This document shows, in pieces, positions 1-9,773 of a DNA stretch of 64,000 bases; position 1 is the stretch's first letter, and every line of letters begins with the position of its first letter. Below the pieces are notes generated by a model. It saw nothing but the letters and a program-made list of their open reading frames with translations, ran no database searches and was not told the origin of the DNA. The stretch is from Stentor roeselii (lineage: Eukaryota; Ciliophora; Heterotrichea; Heterotrichida; Stentoridae). The position numbers and the translations under genes are program-made. The stretch spans positions 62,001 through 126,000 of the forward strand of contig RSEH01000071.1 of NCBI GenBank assembly GCA_006503475.1, written 5' to 3'.

Positions 1-1200
1 TCTTAGAATTTGTGCTTCGCGGCGGAGGTTGAGGATTATGTGCTCTTGTGAATCGACTTGAAGAAGAGGCTTGTTCCGGATGTTCATTGCTCGGGTTGCG
101 TAGTTTAAGGTACTGGCGGTTTCGTCTACGTATACGTTTGCGGGGGAAACACAGGCGATCATCAAGGCTCTGGATGAACCACCCAGAGAGTCCATTAAGA
201 CCATGGTTAACTTTGAGTCTCTGTAGGGAACGTGAGGCTTTAGACCTCGGTTTTTCTTGTCTCCCAGACTGGAGATTACTTTTCCTAGGACGAATAAGGA
301 ACGGTTTATGTTCTTGGTTTCGACTAACATGCCTCCGGAACTTTGGGTTTCTTTTAATCGCTCACTACCAGCTAAGTCGATGAAGTAACTTTTTCCGTAT
401 CTTTTTATTGAGTGACCTTCTTCTGAAGAAATCTCACTAATAAAATAAGTCATTAAAATCGAGTGCGATCTAGAGCTATCCGCATTTAACTCATGACTTC
501 CACTTTTTCTATTTCTCATTCCTTCATTAAGTACGGCGATCATATCATCAATATTCATACAATCCACAACCATAAGTTCTTCAACAAAGAATCCCTGTTT
601 AAGATTCCATCGACAATGAAGTACACCAGAGCTTGGATTGAGTAAATCTCTAACCTGTTCATTATAAATCTCAAAAAAGCCAGCCTTGACATAATACCTT
701 TCCTGGCGACTTGCCATCCTCTGCCAAAGGTAGCTGATAGACCTAGGAATAATCCCATCAGTCTCATCAGAGACATAATCCGCCCTGCCAAGGCGCTCTT
801 CAGACCCTGCCATCGTGTAGGTCTTTCCACTGCCTGTCTGTCCATAGGCGAAAATCGTGCAAGAGTACCCGTCTAATGAACTGTCTAACAATGAAGGCAC
901 TCCAGTTTCTGAGAAGACTTGACCTTGTCTCACGTTTTCTTCAAGTATTTGGTGAAATGCGTATTGACGAGCCGTTGACTTCTGCTTTAGGATTAGAAGT
1001 TGAGGGTTTTGAACCTCTAAACAGGAGTTATTTGAGGAGGATAGTTCTTTTTGAGACATTGGACGGATACGCACGCATACTCGCACACTCTCACCACCGT
1101 CTTGCTCGAGAAGAGAGGAATTACCTGAGACTGATGGAGGGTGGCTTGTGGTCTTAGAGCTCATTACTGAGTGATGAGAGGAAGTTACTTCATTTTTCAT
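1..1200 (-). CDS. Kinesin motor protein, KIF12-like (partial, C-terminus beyond window)
   Basis: A single open frame of 400 codons runs from the ATG at 1200 off the left edge, so no stop is seen. Residues 1-38 are Ser-rich; the motor domain spans about 38-375. It has the P-loop GQTGSGKT (120-127), switch I NADSSRSHS (239-247), switch II DLAGSE (275-280) and VPYRDSKLT (324-332). All nucleotide-binding motifs are intact, so an active plus-end microtubule motor is expected. The stretch around 198-210 (RWNLKQGFFVEEL) resembles the RWN..GF.VE.L of human KIF12, hence the subfamily guess, which is tentative. The start is the first ATG after an AT-rich leader (CCAAATAAAATG). In ciliates such a motor could serve cilia or division. 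The tail that would settle cargo and subfamily lies outside the window. Confidence 0.9.
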   Translation of the reverse strand, partial: MKNEVTSSHHSVMSSKTTSHPPSVSGNSSLLEQDGGESVRVCVRIRPMSQKELSSSNNSCLEVQNPQLLILKQKSTARQYAFHQILEENVRQGQVFSETGVPSLLDSSLDGYSCTIFAYGQTGSGKTYTMAGSEERLGRADYVSDETDGIIPRSISYLWQRMASRQERYYVKAGFFEIYNEQVRDLLNPSSGVLHCRWNLKQGFFVEELMVVDCMNIDDMIAVLNEGMRNRKSGSHELNADSSRSHSILMTYFISEISSEEGHSIKRYGKSYFIDLAGSERLKETQSSGGMLVETKNINRSLFVLGKVISSLGDKKNRGLKPHVPYRDSKLTMVLMDSLGGSSRALMIACVSPANVYVDETASTLNYATRAMNIRNKPLLQVDSQEHIILNLRREAQILR

Positions 1201-1352
1201 TTTATTTGGAAGGAGGTTTGGCGAAATTGAGTTGAGAAGGTTGAGATTTGGAATGGATTTTGTGGGTTTTGAAGAGATTTGGAATGGATGAGTTTTGAAG
1301 GTTTAAGGAGGGTTTTTTGGGTGGATTTAGGAGTTTTTAAAATTCGGTTGGG

Positions 1353-3362
1353 TTAAGGGGATTTTAGTGATATTGAATCAAGGCTTAAGTTCTCTGGCTC
1401 GTTTTCAGAGGTTAGTTTGGGCTGGTCTTGAGTGATATGAGAAATGACTGGCTTTTCAAATTTCACTCTCTCGGGTGAAGGAAGTAGAGTCTTCAAAAGA
1501 CTTTTAATCCGAGTTTTGTAAAATGCGAAACAAACAAGTCCTGAAATAAATCCTTGAATCTGCACATTTTTAGCAACAAATATTTTACTTAACTCCAGTT
1601 CTTTTTCCAGTTCATTTCTAGTTTCAAGTAAACTCTGAGAATTAATCATCCCTAAATTCCCTCTATACCTAAAAATCATGACCATTTCAGTCAAAGCTTT
1701 AAGAATATTTAACTTTCTAGTCTCTTGCATTCCTTTAAGCTCTTTATAGTAAATCGGGTAATTTTCCTTAAAGTATTCAAAAACTTCTTCATTCATTCTC
1801 AGACATTTGCAAGTATCAACCGCGACAGCTTCGAATTTTCTTTCAGTTTTTAAAACAAGTTCTAAGTCACCGAAGAAGGATCCTTCTTGATAAGTGAAAA
1901 AAAAGATACCTTGATGAAAGATTTTGACCCTTCCTCCAATAATAAAGTAAATTCCATCTGAATAACTTCCTTTTGACCATATTTGCTCATGATTTTCGTA
2001 TTTCACGAATTCCAAACGAAAAACCACGTCAGCTACAAAGCTTTTATCTTTTTCATATAAAAATGATATCCTTTTTACTGCTTTTTTATAGATGTTTGTT
2101 GCGATTTCGTACTTTAGCTCGTCATCAACATTTTTAATTGCTGTGTATATCTGGAATTTCTCGGTGACTATCTTTTGATCCCTTATATATTTCTTAAGTT
2201 GATTCCTGGTAACTCCATCTAACTGGGAACTTTTTGAAAAATCTTTGACCATTTTCATTTGCTCATCAATCATCAGATCTTTTTTTATCAAGTTATTTAA
2301 AATCGAGGTGAACTGACTCGTAGACAACGAAACAAAAATAGTTCCAAAGCTCATCCAAATCATAGCCAGTCCTTTTTCTAAACTTGAATAAGGAGTGATG
2401 TCTCCATACCCAATTCCAGAAATACTAGTCATAGCCCAATGAACACTAGTTGCATACATATAAGCATGACCTTTTCCTAAGTTATACCCATAATTCGTAT
2501 TGTAAACCCAAGTAGTGTAGTCAAATTCATTGTACCTTGCAGTCAAATGGAAGAGACAAGCGAAAACATGTACAATCGCCGCAAAGGACATAATCATTCT
2601 AACTGTTGACACGAGATTCGAATGCTTTATCACGAATATATCAACTCGTCTAATAAATGAAAAGTTTGAAATTTTGTCTCTGATAACCAGCCACTTCAAA
2701 AGTTTAGGAATATGTCTGAAAATGAAAATTCGACTTAGGTGAATATCTGGATTCAACCGAATATAAAGACCAGCTGGAAGTGATGAAATAAGGTCTAGAA
2801 TCAAGTCAGTCTTTAAGTAAACCAAGAAAATTTTCTTTCTTTTAAACACCAGCTTGAAGTTATCGTCAAAAACTGCAAGATTCGCGGTAAAAATGATATC
2901 GAACAAGAGAATAATGTCGATTATTGACTCGAGTATAATTGGAGTAGAATTCCAATCATCGCCTATGAAACTTGTGTAGTAGATGCCGAAGGTCGTCATG
3001 TATAGTAAACTCATGTAAACAAGAAAAAGCCAGAAAAGATAAAATGGGCTTTGAGGGTAGAAGATGAAGTTTCGGGAAATTACTTTGTTTTGGGAATTTC
3101 TTTTTGGATTATTTTCTTCGAATTTTAGTATAGCTTGGGTTTTGGTCATCATTTGGAATCTTTTAATCATCAAATTAGTCTTTATCCTCTTCATGGCTCT
3201 TTTCCAGATGTGTGCGAAGGATTTTTCATTTACTACTTCAAGTGTTGTATCAATGTTCAGTTTAGTTGTGCTGGTTTCCAGGGTGTAGCGATATTTTTTT
3301 TCAGTCATTTTTATGAACTCGTTTTTTTGATTGATTTTTAAGGATAGTTTAGTTATATTCAT
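1353..3362 (-). CDS. Cyclic-nucleotide-binding-domain K+ channel, tandem copy 1
   Basis: A 669-residue CNG/HCN/KCNH-type channel subunit of the plasma or ciliary membrane. Residues 1-100 are cytosolic and basic; S1 is near 108-130; the S4-like helix is near 209-226 with sparse charges (SRIFIFRHIPKLLKWL); the pore has the K+ filter GIGYGD (316-321). A C-linker and a cyclic-nucleotide-binding fold follow (about 445-540). The phosphate-binding cassette reads FFGDLELVLKTERKFEAVAV, whereas cAMP-binding channels have FGE..L and R-T/S-A. Cyclic nucleotide binding is therefore doubtful, as in KCNH channels. It is the first of three head-to-tail paralogues, with 276 bp to the next one upstream. The tetrameric assembly and K+ selectivity are known for the family; the ligand is unknown. 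Confidence 0.93.
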   Translation of the reverse strand: MNITKLSLKINQKNEFIKMTEKKYRYTLETSTTKLNIDTTLEVVNEKSFAHIWKRAMKRIKTNLMIKRFQMMTKTQAILKFEENNPKRNSQNKVISRNFIFYPQSPFYLFWLFLVYMSLLYMTTFGIYYTSFIGDDWNSTPIILESIIDIILLFDIIFTANLAVFDDNFKLVFKRKKIFLVYLKTDLILDLISSLPAGLYIRLNPDIHLSRIFIFRHIPKLLKWLVIRDKISNFSFIRRVDIFVIKHSNLVSTVRMIMSFAAIVHVFACLFHLTARYNEFDYTTWVYNTNYGYNLGKGHAYMYATSVHWAMTSISGIGYGDITPYSSLEKGLAMIWMSFGTIFVSLSTSQFTSILNNLIKKDLMIDEQMKMVKDFSKSSQLDGVTRNQLKKYIRDQKIVTEKFQIYTAIKNVDDELKYEIATNIYKKAVKRISFLYEKDKSFVADVVFRLEFVKYENHEQIWSKGSYSDGIYFIIGGRVKIFHQGIFFFTYQEGSFFGDLELVLKTERKFEAVAVDTCKCLRMNEEVFEYFKENYPIYYKELKGMQETRKLNILKALTEMVMIFRYRGNLGMINSQSLLETRNELEKELELSKIFVAKNVQIQGFISGLVCFAFYKTRIKSLLKTLLPSPERVKFEKPVISHITQDQPKLTSENEPENLSLDSISLKSP

Positions 3363-3431
3363 TGAAACTCAACTATATGGTTATCTATATTATTATTTGA
3401 TAGTTATCAAAAATTTAATAATAATTAGCAG

Positions 3432-3560
3432 TAAAGAAATCTATGAAATATCCTATTTTAGAATGCATATATTAAAGTAATCTATGAAAATATCCTATAT
3501 TAAAACTGCATTTATTAAAGAAATCAATGAAATATCTTATATTAGAACTGCCTATATATC
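3432..3560. repeat. Short tandem repeat, three ~42-bp units
   Basis: Three diverged copies of an AT-rich unit start near 3432, 3473 and 3515. Each follows the pattern TAAAGAAATCTATGAAATAT..CTATATTAGAACTGC. The array lies in the 276-bp spacer between channel copies 1 and 2, just upstream of copy 1's start. It may be promoter DNA or simple slippage; the sequence alone does not tell. Confidence 0.75.
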
Positions 3561-3638
3561 TAATGAAAAGATAAATTTTCTACTTTTGTGTATTATTTCT
3601 ACATAATTAAATAAACATTGATAATTGTGAATCTTTAG

Positions 3639-5477
3639 TCAACGTGTATACTGTAAGCGATTTAACATACTCTTAACATTTTTCATCCTTAAATCATATT
3701 CACTCTGTAATAATGTAACTTCAATGACCTTTTTCTCGAACTCATTTAAACCCAGATGATTTTTCAACTTTCCATACATCTCTCTAACACTTTTCTTAAC
3801 CTGTGCAAGGTCAAATGTTTTAACATCTCTGATAACCAAAACCTCAGCAAGGTGTTGAAGTTGTCTCTTAAACCTGGACTCTGCCAATTTTTTCATTTCA
3901 TCCCAATACTGCGGAAACGATTCTCGAATAACCTTAACAGTTTCCAAGTCCATAATCAAAACCTCTGAAAACCCAGACAAAGACGCTTCAAAGATCCTCA
4001 CCTTATCAAAAACGACCTCAACATCGCCAAAGTAATTCCCAGGCCCTATAAACATGAAAACAGTCTGAAAGAACTCAAGCCTACCCTTTCCCTTCACAAC
4101 GAAAACAATAGAATTCGCCCTTTCCCGTTCAATCCAAAGTGTTTTAAACTCATTAAAACAATGAAACCTTAAAAGTATTCCAACAGAAGCTTTAAAATTC
4201 GAGCTTTTGCTTTGAAAAAAGTAAAAATCTTCTAAAGCTCCATGAAAAGCATTTAAAGCGATTTGAGATCTGATTTCAAAATTAAGCATTTTAACAGCTT
4301 TATGCATATCAATAATACTTTCAAAGTTCACATTTTTAGAAATAAACTGTTTCGCCTGATTAAGTTTTTTTTTAGGAACTCTGCAATAATTGTAGATTTC
4401 TTCTAAGTTTTTAAGTAGCAAGTCCCGTTTGATGTCTCGAAGGCGAGATCCAGCTAAGATGCTGTTGAGGTAGCTGATTGAATAAGACAAGGTAAAGACT
4501 CCTACGCAGATCCACACCACGCCGACGACTTTTTCAATTAAAGTATAAGGAACGATGTCTCCATACCCGACAGTGCATAAAGTAGTAACAGACCAGTAAA
4601 GTGAAGTAAGGTACTTGTCTCCAGTAGAGTACTCCAAGATTTCATATCTCATCACCCAGGTCTCATCACTGAATCCTTCAATCTTAGCAGCGAGGTAAAA
4701 CACGCAAGATGAGATATGAAGAGCGAGACAAAGTGAAAAAAAGAACTTGAAGAACCTGGAAAGGTCCTTTTTCTTTATCAGTAAATTATCAAGTTTTTTA
4801 AAATAAGGAAAAAAACTCAGTAATTTCGATATTTTTAAAGCCTTCAGTAATTTTGATAAGTTTCGAAGCCGAAAAAAACCTGGAAAGATTTGATAAGTCT
4901 GATGTCCTTGATGCCAGTCAATCAGCGTGAAAGGAACTGAAGAAATCAAATCGAAAAACAACCAGGTCTTCAAATAGTTCAAAAATATCTGCATTCGAGA
5001 GAAGATCAAAATTCCGTCGTCATTGAAGAAAGCCAGGTTCATATTCACTAGCAAGTCGCAGATAAAAACAAGTTCAATAACCAAGTCGATGCCACTCACG
5101 AAAGAATCTAAGCTGAAATCATGGAAAGCGAGGAGGTAAGGCTGCACAGTGATTGAGTAAAAAACACAAATTGACATGATTGTTAACCATAACGTGTAAA
5201 ACTGGTCTAGTGGACTGAAAACTGAAACTTTTCGATTTTTTAACTTTTTTCTTTCTTCACGGTTTTCATTGATTGATTCTCTTGTGATGAGCAGGATCGA
5301 CTTTCGCTTATGGGAATGGTTTTGAGATAGTTTTTCTCTTATTTTCGGGTTTTTTAACTTGTGACGAGCGCGGATCCAGACGTCTTTGAAGCCTTTTGCA
5401 GGTTCTCTCTGTGAAGAGCTACCTTCAATAACCGTCGGTTCAACAAGCCAGTCATACGAGGTGTTCCTCTTCTTCAT
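3639..5477 (-). CDS. Cyclic-nucleotide-binding-domain K+ channel, tandem copy 2
   Basis: A 612-residue paralogue of the neighbouring channels. It has a basic N-terminus (1-85), six membrane helices from about residue 90, a pore with filter TVGYGD and a C-terminal cyclic-nucleotide-binding fold. The S4-like helix (RLRNLSKLLKALKISKLL) keeps several basic residues at every third or fourth position. The binding cassette reads GNYFGDVEVVFDKVRIFEAS, again lacking the canonical Glu and Arg-Thr/Ser-Ala, so ligand gating is uncertain. The ATG at 5477 follows AATAGTAATAAATG, an AT-rich start context seen throughout the window. Only 6 bp separate this start from the stop codon of copy 3 upstream, so the promoter must overlap the 3' end of that gene. 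Confidence 0.93.
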   Translation of the reverse strand: MKKRNTSYDWLVEPTVIEGSSSQREPAKGFKDVWIRARHKLKNPKIREKLSQNHSHKRKSILLITRESINENREERKKLKNRKVSVFSPLDQFYTLWLTIMSICVFYSITVQPYLLAFHDFSLDSFVSGIDLVIELVFICDLLVNMNLAFFNDDGILIFSRMQIFLNYLKTWLFFDLISSVPFTLIDWHQGHQTYQIFPGFFRLRNLSKLLKALKISKLLSFFPYFKKLDNLLIKKKDLSRFFKFFFSLCLALHISSCVFYLAAKIEGFSDETWVMRYEILEYSTGDKYLTSLYWSVTTLCTVGYGDIVPYTLIEKVVGVVWICVGVFTLSYSISYLNSILAGSRLRDIKRDLLLKNLEEIYNYCRVPKKKLNQAKQFISKNVNFESIIDMHKAVKMLNFEIRSQIALNAFHGALEDFYFFQSKSSNFKASVGILLRFHCFNEFKTLWIERERANSIVFVVKGKGRLEFFQTVFMFIGPGNYFGDVEVVFDKVRIFEASLSGFSEVLIMDLETVKVIRESFPQYWDEMKKLAESRFKRQLQHLAEVLVIRDVKTFDLAQVKKSVREMYGKLKNHLGLNEFEKKVIEVTLLQSEYDLRMKNVKSMLNRLQYTR

Positions 5478-5483
5478 TTATTA

Positions 5484-7331
5484 CTATTTAAAAATAACAT
5501 CAACTAAATCGCTGATATTTGAAATCGAAGTCGCAGTACTTTCAAGTCTTCTCTTCATCTTTACCTTGAAGTTCTTTTTATCAGCGTTTTGACAGTCAAG
5601 ATACAGTTTTTCAAAGATTTCATTAAGCTCGGCTTTACATTCAGTTAAATTCAAGTTTTTCACCCCTGCTTCACTGTTAAGTTTTATGATCAGTTTCATT
5701 TGTGCAAGGTTTTGAAGAAGGTTTTTCAGTCGAATCTTGCTTTTTTCCTTGATTTCTTTCCAAACAAGTGGGTAAATTTCCTGAATCCTTTCAATAAGTT
5801 GCATGTTCATTTTAAGAAATCGATAATTATCAAGACTGACAACAGTGAAAAGTCTTTCAGTTCCATTGACAATTTCGATATCTCCAAAGTAATGTCCTTG
5901 TTGAGGAGTATTAAAAACAGTTCCACAATAGCTAAGTTTAACCCTTCCTTCAATGATAAAATAAATACATTCAGATGCCTCATTCTGCACCCAGACAGTA
6001 TCTCCAGTGATTCCAGAAACCTGTTCTAAGCGAAGAGCGATGTCAGACCTGACAGAATCTTCCTTTCCTTCCAAAAACGTGATATGCGAAATTCCATGTT
6101 CATAAATATTTTCCGCGATTTTTACCTTTAGTTCAGGTCCAATGCCCTGAAAAAGTTTATCCTGTTCAATACGAGTCGGTTGAATATCAGCCATTTTTAT
6201 CGTTCTTTTCAGTCTGTGAAGTGTATGCTTCGGGATTCCTACTTTTTTCGAAAAGTCTTCAGCCATGATGATCCTGTCATGTTTCAAGGTGTCTTTCAAA
6301 TTGACATCAGCGTAAAAAGACGTTAAACTTCCAACAGAGTAAGAAACGACATAAACCCCGATGATCATCCAGACCATTGCCAACAATTTTTCATTAACCG
6401 TGCGAGGGACAAGGTCGCCATATCCAATAGTTCCGAGAGTAGTGATTGCCCAGTAAAGTGAAGTCGTGTATTTCTCGTCAATTGAAAAATTCTGAACATT
6501 GTGTCGATAAACCCAAGTCTCTGGCCCGAATTCATCAACTTTCGCAGCAAGGTAAAATAAACAGGCAGCGATGTGAATGCACCCGAAGACTATGAGCATT
6601 ACTTTGATGAACCTGATTTGTTTGTTGTACTTGCTGAGGATGTAGTCCAGGTCTTCAAACATTGAGAAGTTTGTCAACATTTTCACTAGTTTCGCCAGTC
6701 TGAACAACTTGGGAATGTTTCGAAGTCGGACCATTCGAATTAAATTATCAGTCCCACTGGAAGTCCCCATAAGTACCCCGATAAGTCCGAAAGGAATAGA
6801 AGAGCTGAGATCGATGACCATCCAGCCTTTGAGGTAGTTTTTAAAGATTTTCTTTCGAGAAATCTCTAAATTTCCGTCCTCGTCGTAGTACCCCAAGTTC
6901 AAAGTGACCAGAAAGTCAATAATGAATGTAAAGTCAATAACAATGTCAAGTCTCTTCAAGTCTAAATTTCCATCCATGTCCAGAAAAGAAGAAATAAAAG
7001 GGTCTCCAATAGCCAAGTAAAGTAACATAAAACTCACATAAGCCAGCCATACCGTGTAAAACCCTCCCTGAGGTGAAAAAACATATCGAGCACCTGGCAC
7101 TTTAACCTCAGTTTCATCTGGTTTGACTTCATTTCGAGAAACAAAGCGATTCAAGGTCTCATCGTAGTAAAACTGTGGAGTTGACAATAACTTCTTGATT
7201 CGATTTCTCATTTTGACCTTGCTGTAAGCCCGGTACCAGATTTCAACTATTCTTGGGTTCGGAACAGCTGCGCTGTTCGGGGTCATGAATGGAAGGTTGC
7301 TCGATGTTTTTGACCTTTCGGTGTTTCTCAT
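5484..7331 (-). CDS. Cyclic-nucleotide-binding-domain K+ channel, tandem copy 3
   Basis: A 615-residue channel subunit with the same layout: cytosolic N-terminus (1-85), S1-S6, pore filter TIGYGD and a C-terminal cyclic-nucleotide-binding domain. The S4-like helix (LIRMVRLRNIPKLFRLAK) has the most regular basic spacing of the three, so this copy looks most able to sense voltage. The cassette reads GHYFGDIEIVNGTERLFTVV, without the canonical FGE and Arg-Thr-Ala contacts. Ciliates have large families of such channels that shape ciliary beating and excitability; assigning that role here is inference. The gene lies 9 bp from the stop codon of the LRR gene that precedes it on the minus strand. Confidence 0.93.
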   Translation of the reverse strand: MRNTERSKTSSNLPFMTPNSAAVPNPRIVEIWYRAYSKVKMRNRIKKLLSTPQFYYDETLNRFVSRNEVKPDETEVKVPGARYVFSPQGGFYTVWLAYVSFMLLYLAIGDPFISSFLDMDGNLDLKRLDIVIDFTFIIDFLVTLNLGYYDEDGNLEISRKKIFKNYLKGWMVIDLSSSIPFGLIGVLMGTSSGTDNLIRMVRLRNIPKLFRLAKLVKMLTNFSMFEDLDYILSKYNKQIRFIKVMLIVFGCIHIAACLFYLAAKVDEFGPETWVYRHNVQNFSIDEKYTTSLYWAITTLGTIGYGDLVPRTVNEKLLAMVWMIIGVYVVSYSVGSLTSFYADVNLKDTLKHDRIIMAEDFSKKVGIPKHTLHRLKRTIKMADIQPTRIEQDKLFQGIGPELKVKIAENIYEHGISHITFLEGKEDSVRSDIALRLEQVSGITGDTVWVQNEASECIYFIIEGRVKLSYCGTVFNTPQQGHYFGDIEIVNGTERLFTVVSLDNYRFLKMNMQLIERIQEIYPLVWKEIKEKSKIRLKNLLQNLAQMKLIIKLNSEAGVKNLNLTECKAELNEIFEKLYLDCQNADKKNFKVKMKRRLESTATSISNISDLVDVIFK

Positions 7332-7340
7332 ATTTAATAA

Positions 7341-8882
7341 TTACAGACTTGCTCGAGATGAACCCAGCTGATTTTTTAAGTGCTGGTTGTCGATTCGTAG
7401 TCTTTTCGACTTGCTTACTAGTCGAGAGATTTTACGTAGTAGGGTCTGGATGTAATCTGCTACTTCGTTTGGAACGAAAACGCTCTTGTTGGAAAGAGCT
7501 TTGATTGTCAGGTCTTCTGAGAATTCACTGTCGTAACTGTATGAAAAATTGAACCTTGATGAATTTCTCTCGTCTTCTAAAAGAGAAATTTTTAACTTGT
7601 AGTCAGTTTCTTTCACTGCAAATTGCTGAATTTGAGTCTTTTGGATAGTGTTTAAGTCGTTGATATGAGTGAGGAGTTTTTGTACTTCCAGTTGAGATTT
7701 TTCTAGTTCTTTTTGAAGCTTTTCAGAATTTTCCTTCATTTCTTTCAAAATTTCCAAGTTACTATTTTTCTGACTTTCCATTAAAAGTCTCTGATCTTCC
7801 CTTTCCTTAAGAATTTTAAAGACAAGTTCAAGTCGACAATCAGAAGAAAGGCTTTTATCAATCATTTCATCAAGTCGACAGTACTGGACAAGGTCTTCAA
7901 ACAAGAACTCTAATGAACTTTCCGGTTTCGTGCTCCATTTTTCACATGAAACTTTATCAAGACTGTCCACGATCTTATCAAGTTGCAGTTTCGATATCGT
8001 CGGCTTTTTGAACTCGTCAAGGGAAAGTCGCTCTTCGCTGCCGCTTGAATTTAAAGACTCCATTTCAGGGTCTTCACTGATGACCTGCTCGTAGATCTCT
8101 TGCATGCTCGTGATTCGAGAACGGTATGAAGGACGCTTTCGAAGTCTTGAAATTTCTTCTTTTCGGAGATTTTTACCCACAACTTTGAATTTACTGCATT
8201 TTAAACTCTGTACTTTTTCAAGGTTTCGGCAGAATAAACCGTCTTCTTGTTGAACAAATGAATTTAAAGTCAAATTTTTATTTGCTTTTAAAATTCCTGA
8301 CTTGAAACAGGGGTTCGCCTTGATGTTTATCAGGGAAACTGATGGAATTTGAATCAGTTGGTTTAAGGAAGAGAGGTCTTGAAGGTTGTTACTTTCTAAA
8401 TCGATTTCGGTAAGGTCGGAACAACTTTCGAGACCTTCTGTGCTGCTTATTTTGTTTTTTCCGGCGTATAGGCTTTTTAGTTGATGAAGCGATGAAAGTG
8501 GCTTTAGTGATGAGATGCAGTTTTGGCTGATGTCTAGAAAACGTAGCTTGGATAGGCTTGGGATGACAGGATCTAAAAAAATGATAAAGTTTTCAGACAA
8601 ATTAACTTGTTCCAAACTTTTCGGCAAGTCCCAAAGTCCCGAGATTGAATTTCTAGCAAGACTAAGTTTCTTCAAAAACTTAAGTTGCGCGATTTCATAA
8701 ACCTGATAACTTAAAGAGTTCCCAGAAAGATCAAGTTCAATCTAAATAACTCTCACAAGATTCTTAAACTTTTCCAAGCCAGGCAAGGCACTTTTAGCCT
8801 TATTGATAAAAGTGAGTGATACTAAAGTTGAAGGTTTTTCAATTTCTTGAAGTTCTTTGTAAGACTTTCCAGCGCTTGTCAT
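7341..8882 (-). CDS. Leucine-rich-repeat coiled-coil protein (one 15-nt intron)
   Basis: Two exons joined by a 15-nt intron (8742-8756) give 508 residues. Across the splice the frame reads KNLIELDLSGNSLS, a standard LRR, and skipping the intron removes an in-frame TAG. Residues about 25-200 hold SDS22-type repeats (LRFLDISQNCISSLKPL, LTEIDLESNNLQDLSSL) with an LRR cap. A basic linker and a long coiled coil follow (about 360-500). This architecture is common in ciliary and centrosomal proteins (LRRC/CFAP-like scaffolds), but I do not recognise a specific orthologue. The start at 8882 is the first ATG of the upstream exon, in the context AATTTAAAGATG. The longest uninterrupted frame alone (from 8675) would miss the first 64 residues. 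Confidence 0.85.
8742..8756 (-). other. 15-nt intron in the LRR gene
   Basis: GTGAGAGTTATTTAG, with A at position 10. Removal restores an LRR consensus and eliminates an in-frame stop. Confidence 0.9.
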
Positions 8883-8948
8883 CTTTAAATTATTCAGTCG
8901 TTATCCAAACCGCATTTGACTTTTATTGAAAATTACTAAGAAGACGCT

Positions 8949-9749
8949 TTACCTTGTTTTAGAAGGTGGGCCGATGTTATAAGACCCGGGCCCTGGCGTT
9001 TGTTTGCTTCTCTTGACGCAGTCATCGAAGGCGCCTTTTGACTTATAAGGCAAAATGATAGGGCTTCGGTCATTTTTGAAGTTAAGTTTTTGGTAAGTCT
9101 TTTCCAGGTTTTTATAACTTCCGACAGGAGGCACTGCTTTCGAGATCTTCGCATTGGCTTCGAGTGGACTTGATGTATAAGACCTAGAAAAAACAGTTGC
9201 GGGACTCACGGGCCGGGTTAGCGTCAAAGCTTTTTCGACCCCATCAGCGTATTTTCCAGGTCCCAGAAGTTCTTTTTTTCTTTTCTGCGCTTTAGGTTTA
9301 GCCCAAGCCATTCCCTTTTTCTTAAAGTTATCAACAGGAGAATAGTTCCAAGAAGCAGGAGTTTCCCCAGCGGAGTACTCAGCCTGGTCAACAAATCCAA
9401 CCCGTTCACTAAGTCTAACTAAAAAATACCCAAAAGTCGTGTACATTTTTTTCTTGTTCTTCTTATTGTTTTCAAATGAGTACTGCCCAGGTCCAGGAGT
9501 GAGTCTAGCAGATTTGATAGTATCATCAATAATCGTCAATTTATTCGCTTTTTTAAACTTCACCTTTCGATCCCAGTGCTTTTTGAAGTTTTCTTTATAC
9601 TCGTCGATATAAAGAGTCGGGCCTGGAGACTTATTTGTCTTTCCCGGATTTCTTTTCGCCTTCGGAAAACTGTAAGCTTTTGTCAAGTAGTTTAAAGTCT
9701 TAGGCACGTAGTACCCTTGGACTGATGGTTTCTCTGCAGGAAGGTTCAT
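8949..9749 (-). CDS. STPGR (SHIPPO-repeat) ciliary protein
   Basis: A 266-residue basic protein with spaced Pro-Gly-rich motifs: TPGPGQYSF (about 88-96), LLGPGKYADG (about 167-176), VPPVGSYKNL (about 212-221) and TPGPGSYNIGP (about 251-261). These are sperm-tail PG-rich repeats, found in axonemal microtubule-associated and inner proteins such as ODF3/CIMAP and STPG1. A role on ciliary or cortical microtubules is therefore likely. Outside the repeats it is rich in Lys and low in recognisable folds. It is divergently arranged with the TRAPPC2L-like gene, and only 24 bp separate the two ATGs. No intron is needed. Confidence 0.85.
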   Translation of the reverse strand: MNLPAEKPSVQGYYVPKTLNYLTKAYSFPKAKRNPGKTNKSPGPTLYIDEYKENFKKHWDRKVKFKKANKLTIIDDTIKSARLTPGPGQYSFENNKKNKKKMYTTFGYFLVRLSERVGFVDQAEYSAGETPASWNYSPVDNFKKKGMAWAKPKAQKRKKELLGPGKYADGVEKALTLTRPVSPATVFSRSYTSSPLEANAKISKAVPPVGSYKNLEKTYQKLNFKNDRSPIILPYKSKGAFDDCVKRSKQTPGPGSYNIGPPSKTR

Positions 9750-9773
9750 ATTTGAATTCTTCTATTGAAATAA
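9750..9773. promoter_or_regulatory. 24-bp divergent intergenic promoter
   Basis: The whole space between the ATG of the STPGR gene (minus, 9749) and that of the TRAPPC2L-like gene (plus, 9774) is 24 bp of AT-rich DNA. Both 5' leaders and at least the core promoter signals must fit here or inside the genes. Flanking contexts read AATTCAAATATG and TTGAAATAAATG. Confidence 0.6.

Noticed and set aside
48-383. Plus-strand frame of 111 codons
   Set aside because: It is antisense to the kinesin motor, whose conserved motifs run in the minus frame. The frames at 555-845 (minus) and 876-1157 (plus) are shadows of the same gene.
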